From assembly GCA_964586815.1 (NCBI GenBank), contig CAZPIB010000026.1, forward strand, positions 1 to 11,597: 11,597 nucleotides of DNA, written 5' to 3'. This document shows, one piece after another, positions 8,887 to 11,597 of the stretch. The stretch comes from CAWUJK01 sp964586815. GTDB lineage: Bacteria; Patescibacteriota; Gracilibacteria; BD1-5; UBA6164. Numbering within the stretch: the stretch's first letter is position 1; each line of letters starts with the position of its first letter. The notes under the pieces were generated by a model. The model worked only from the letters and a program-made list of their open reading frames with translations. It was not told the DNA's origin and searched no databases. The translations under genes were made by a program, and so were the position numbers.

Positions 8887-9905
8887 ATGTGTGATGAAGT
8901 AAATATTTTATGATGATGAAAAATTTGAAGAACATTAGCTATTGAATTATCTAAAAAATACCCTAGGTTAAAAATAAATTTAATAATTAGAGATAAAAAA
9001 AAGTTTAAAAAAGATAAAATATATATTATCAAAAATATAAAAATACTAGATTATAATGATAATGTCAAAAATGATAAGGTTTGTTTTTATTGTATTTCAG
9101 TAAATGAAAAAGATATTATAAAAAAAGCAATATTAGAGTGAAAAAANNNNNNNNNNNNATAGTTTTAAAAGAAAATGTAAATATTTGATATAAATTGATA
9201 AAATTTATAAGTGATATAAAACCAAGTTATTTATTTATAATAACTAATCCTGTTGAGATAATTGCACATTTTTTTAAAAATAAATTAGATTGATTAAATG
9301 TTTATTGATTATGATTAGATATAGATAGGCAAAGAATAGAAATAGTTTTTGATTTATTTTTTAATATTAAATTAGAGGAAAAATTGTATATTTTATGAAA
9401 TCATTCATTATTTCCTGTTCCAATTTTATCAAGATTATCAGTATTTAAAAAATTTAATAATATTACATTAGAATTAATATTAGAAAATATAAGTAAAAAT
9501 AATCATTATAAATATTGAACTAATGAAGTAGATTTTTATAAAGAATTTTCTGAACATTTTAAAAGAACTTATAAAAATATTGGATTAAATGATATTATTC
9601 CAATAGAGTATATTTATGAAATAATATTTTTTTTTGTATTATTATTAGTCAAAATAGAGTTTAATAAAAATAATCCACCAGTTGAAAAACCTGTATTATC
9701 AATAGTTAATACATTTAATAAAATGATTAATAATAATGAACTATTATTATCTTATTATTCTGAGGATTGAATTTATACATGATGAGTTTTTAAAAAAGAT
9801 TGACAGTTAAAAAGAGTAAAAATTAATACATCTACTATAGAAGAAAAATTAATAAAAAAAATAAGTTTGGAATTATATTGAAGTGTTATTAATCACTTAT
9901 TTTAA
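8887..9905 (+). CDS. lactate/malate-dehydrogenase-family protein, interrupted by an assembly gap
   Basis: NAD-dependent 2-hydroxyacid dehydrogenase of the LDH/MDH superfamily, which interconverts a 2-oxo and a 2-hydroxy acid. The N-terminal half (86 residues before the Ns) has the Rossmann loop NILGGGKIGRTLA (6-18) with an acidic strand end (IIRD). After the gap come FIITNPVEII (the NP-x-D/E strand), VYGLGLDIDRQRI, which lines up with G-x-G-T-x-L-D-x-x-R and keeps D and R, and GNHSLFPVP with the catalytic histidine. The two halves are in different frames across the 12 Ns (9147-9158): as written a TAG appears at 9160. A true gap length of 10, 13 or 16 nt would restore one gene of about 340 residues, normal for the family. 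The gap sits where the substrate loop arginine is expected, so specificity cannot be read. It is the last gene of the operon, 11 nt after its neighbour. Confidence 0.8.
9147..9158. other. 12-N assembly gap
   Basis: Twelve undetermined bases inside the LDH/MDH-like gene. The reading frames before and after differ by two bases relative to this spacing, so the number of Ns is not the real length. The protein family alignment suggests only a handful of residues are missing. Confidence 0.95.
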
Positions 9906-9920
9906 AGTTATTTTTTTTAC

Positions 9921-9943
9921 ACACTTCGTTGCGCAGTCCCTTA
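9921..9943. other. GC-richer patch in intergenic region
   Basis: Within a convergent, very A+T-rich spacer the run acttcgttgcgcagtccc stands out as the most G+C-rich short stretch of the intergenic DNA. It contains the palindrome tgcgca. It follows an eight-T run (9911-9918). It does not form a clear stem with the nearby sequence and I do not recognise a known RNA in it. It may be a remnant of a dispersed element or part of a small RNA. Confidence 0.3.
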
Positions 9944-9960
9944 CTATTTAAATATTTTCC

Positions 9961-10039
9961 AAAACATCACAATATGTTTTTTACTTGCTATGACTTTTTT
10001 CCAAAAAGGTAGCAAATATAATACATATTGTGATGTTTT
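9961..10039. terminator. long imperfect palindrome, likely bidirectional terminator or repeat element
   Basis: Arms aaaacatcacaatatgt (9961-9977) and acatattgtgatgtttt (10023-10039) are perfectly complementary over 17 bp. Pairing continues inward with few mismatches, notably TTGCTA (9985-9990) against TAGCAA (10010-10015), leaving a small T/A-rich loop, so nearly the whole 79 nt can fold into one hairpin. It lies between converging transcripts (plus genes end at 9905, minus genes end at 10080), and the outer arms supply A and T tracts in both directions, as a bidirectional terminator needs. Its length and the related copy near position 10 also fit a palindromic mobile repeat (MITE- or REP-like). 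Both can be true. Confidence 0.7.
9969..9991. repeat. right copy of 23-nt dispersed repeat
   Basis: Matches 10-32 in direct orientation with one mismatch. It forms part of the left arm and inner stem of the palindrome at 9961-10039. Together with the left copy it brackets the nine-gene operon. Confidence 0.5.
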
Positions 10040-10079
10040 TAAATTAGAAAAAAATTAAGTATTTTAATAATTTATTCTT

Positions 10080-10424
10080 TTATTCCTTTATAACCAATTT
10101 CTTAATAAAATTTCATTCTTCTATATTAATTCAAAAAGGTTTTTCTTTCAAAATGTTAATACCATTTAAACATAAAATTTCAACTATTCATTTGTGAAAA
10201 ACATTTGGAGTACAAATAATTCAAAAATCTATTTTATAAGTTCATAAATTATTTATAGAATATAATTGTAATAGTTTAAGTCATGTAGAGTATTTTTCTA
10301 TTCATTTAAAATCAACATCATAAACATATATTTTATTAATAATATTTTCTTCTCTAAGTTTTATTAATTCACTGATATGTTCTTTTCACTGTCTTCAAAT
10401 TCATATAACAATTATATTTTTCAT
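10080..10424 (-). pseudogene. Gfo/Idh/MocA-family oxidoreductase, N-terminal fragment
   Basis: A 114-residue product carrying only the NAD-binding half of a Gfo/Idh/MocA sugar-type oxidoreductase: the Rossmann start IIVIGIGRQGKEHISEL (4-20), the strand CTPNVFHKGIVEIL (71-84) with the T-P-N-x-x-H signature, and ILKEKPFGINIEE (91-103) with the family E-K-P motif. Full-length members have more than 300 residues with a C-terminal substrate domain; here TAA follows the EKP helix and no continuation is found before the palindrome at 9961-10039. It is therefore most likely a truncated remnant, although a stand-alone small Rossmann protein cannot be excluded. The start ATG at 10424 lies 8 nt after the stop of the Nudix gene, so both were one transcript. 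TGA is Gly in it, so it is native to this code. Confidence 0.75.
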
Positions 10425-10432
10425 ATTTTAAA

Positions 10433-11224
10433 TTATTTATTAATCTTTTGCATATAAGCATTATTAACTATATTTGTTATAAGTTCTTTATCTCATTTAA
10501 AAATTTCTATAAATTCTTCTTTAGTCATAGTTGTTCTAGAAAAAGATTCATCATTTGGAATAAAATCTAATGTTTCATCAACAAATGCAGTATAAAATAA
10601 CATATAAGTTAATTTATCTGGCTCAGAACCAAAATAATCTGATTCAACTACAGTAGATAATTCAATATCTTTTAATGTAATATAAGCTTCTTCCATTGAC
10701 TCTCTTTTTACAGTATCAATGATGCTTTTATCTGTTTTTTGAACATGACCTCATGGTATGTCATATCCTCTATCAATTTCTACAACAACTATTTTTCATT
10801 CTTTTGTAAAAGTAATTACTCATGTACTTGTAACCTTCTCCTCTGGAAATTCAAAATTTTTATCATAATATTTAAATGTGCAAGCCTTTTTTATATCTCT
10901 AGCTTCAAATTTATCTTTAGACATTTCTTTATTATTATATATTAAAATTTCTCATTTATCTCAGTTAGAAATAATCCTAACTTTATTTTCTAATATTTCA
11001 TCATTTCAAAAATATGAAATATATTTAAAATTTTCTCTAATTTTTCAATAGTGTGGTAATAATTTAGGATCATGTGAGATATTAAACCCATCAAAAATAT
11101 CAATTAAAATTGTAGGAAGATTATTTTCTAATCTATCCTTAATTAAAGGTGAAAACCACCTAATATTTTCATCCAATATGAAAATATTCTTTTCAGGATT
11201 TAAATAATTTTCTTCATTTATCAT
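10433..11224 (-). CDS. Nudix hydrolase-like protein with unrecognised N-terminal region, possibly 5'-truncated
   Basis: 263 residues from the ATG at 11224. Residues about 130-255 are a Nudix domain: strand VTSTGVITFTKEGKIVVVEI, then GGHV (158-161) and the catalytic helix KRESMEEA (173-180) with the R-E-x-x-E-E core that binds the metal. The front of the Nudix box is off consensus: Asp165 stands where Glu is usual and there is one extra residue before RE. Such enzymes usually split nucleoside-diphosphate-linked substrates; the substrate is unknown. Residues 1-125 I do not recognise. The open frame continues without a stop up to 11320 with protein-like sequence (FVYGVFDYEGFPQ) but no ATG, GTG or TTG there, and overlaps the end of the transposase gene (11283-11320). 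The original start was therefore probably lost to the IS insertion, and the ATG at 11224 is only the first available one. No Shine-Dalgarno is visible. Confidence 0.75.
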
Positions 11225-11282
11225 TTGAGGAAATCATTCATAATCAAATACACCATATACAAAATTAGTATTTTTAGAACTT
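11225..11282. other. junction between IS end and Nudix gene
   Basis: 58 nt between the transposase stop and the first ATG of the Nudix frame. It should contain the terminal inverted repeat of the IS or the disrupted 5' part of the Nudix gene. The other IS end is outside the window, so the terminal repeat cannot be identified. On the minus strand it reads as open Nudix frame throughout. Confidence 0.4.
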
Positions 11283-11597
11283 TTATAAATATCATAAGAA
11301 ATTTGTGATGGAATTTCTATTTAATGTTAAGTCTTTTTTCTTTAAAAAAGGCTTAATTTTTTTTAGAATTTTTTCACAAGATATTGATTCACTTTTATTT
11401 TCAATTTTTAGTTTTTTGTTTTCAAGTTCATTAAAAATATACGAAGATATTCAGAAAGATAGTTGAATTAAAGCAACTAAATTATCTGTTTTTTGAATCA
11501 TCATTGTTCAAATCTTTTCAAAATTATATTCTTGTTTCAAAGTTTTGAAAATTCTGTCAATCTCCCATCTTTTTAAATATTTTAAAATATTTTTTTT
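11283..11597 (-). mobile_element. C-terminal part of an IS4-like DDE transposase (gene continues beyond window)
   Basis: The last 104 residues of a transposase, cut by the window end at its 5' side. YLKRWEIDRIFKTLKQEYNF at the start is the Y-x-x-R-W-x-I-E-x-x-F-x-x-L-K-Q signature around the catalytic glutamate of IS4-type DDE transposases, followed by a helix rich in small and hydrophobic residues (NLVALIQLSFGISSYIF) as usual after it, and a lysine-rich tail. The catalytic glutamate is present; the two aspartates lie outside the window. At least three glycines are TGA codons, so the element is adapted to the recoded host. The exact IS family is not certain without the rest of the gene and the inverted repeats. 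Confidence 0.8.

Noticed and set aside
9160..9162. TAG stop truncating the LDH-like gene
   Set aside because: It appears in frame only if the 12 Ns are taken as the true gap length; the protein clearly continues in the frame beginning at 9159.
124..9905. Reading TGA as tryptophan (Mycoplasma-type code 4)
   Set aside because: It would place Trp at conserved glycines in nucleotide-binding and catalytic loops, and TGG already serves the conserved Trp positions such as RRW-like KRWEIDRIF in the transposase.
9906..10079. CRISPR array or tRNA in the intergenic region
   Set aside because: There are no regularly spaced direct repeats and no cloverleaf or TTCGA-type arm; the structure is one palindrome.
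10739..10945. Plus-strand 68-codon open frame opposite the Nudix domain
   Set aside because: The minus strand carries the recognisable Nudix domain here; the plus frame is Phe/Ser/Tyr-rich with no family features.

Overview
The window is very A+T-rich DNA that only makes sense with TGA read as glycine (translation table 25). Under the standard code every long gene is shredded. With TGA = Gly, nine long plus-strand genes and three minus-strand reading frames open up, and TGA falls on glycines that are fixed in known families (Rossmann and methyltransferase glycines, the KMSKS-L-G-N of a tRNA synthetase, the NNPTGK loop of an aminotransferase). TGG is still used for tryptophan. Every gene ends in TAA except one TAG. 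This points to Candidatus Absconditabacteria (SR1) or Gracilibacteria, small host-dependent members of the Patescibacteria/CPR. The sequence shows the code; the lineage is inferred from it.

Layout: positions 1-123 hold a repeat copy and a promoter-like sequence. Positions 124-9905 are one tight plus-strand gene series with gaps of 6-25 nt and one 10-nt overlap. In order it encodes a SAM methyltransferase, tryptophanyl-tRNA synthetase, an AstE/AspA-type zinc deacylase, a HisC-like aminotransferase, a divergent glutamate-cysteine-ligase-like (GCS2) protein, an enolase-superfamily N-acylamino-acid racemase/OSBS, a low-molecular-weight phosphatase-family protein, a second unusual PLP aminotransferase-fold protein, and a lactate/malate-dehydrogenase-like protein interrupted by a 12-N assembly gap. 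Positions 9906-10079 are a convergent intergenic region with a GC-richer patch and a long imperfect palindrome. Positions 10080-11597 on the minus strand hold a short Gfo/Idh/MocA N-terminal fragment, a Nudix protein with an unrecognised N-terminal region, and the C-terminal end of an IS4-like transposase running off the window.

The plus-strand series is the main point of interest. It looks like a dedicated small-molecule pathway: amino-acid transamination, 2-oxo/2-hydroxy acid redox, N-acyl amino acid racemisation and deacylation, amide-bond ligation and methylation, with a tRNA synthetase in the same unit. Such a cassette is unexpected in a lineage known for minimal biosynthesis. The enzyme families are well supported by motifs; the idea that they form one pathway, and its product, are inference. 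A 23-nt near-identical sequence occurs on both sides of the operon (10-32 and 9969-9991), and the right-hand side shows truncated genes and an IS, so the block may be an accessory island.
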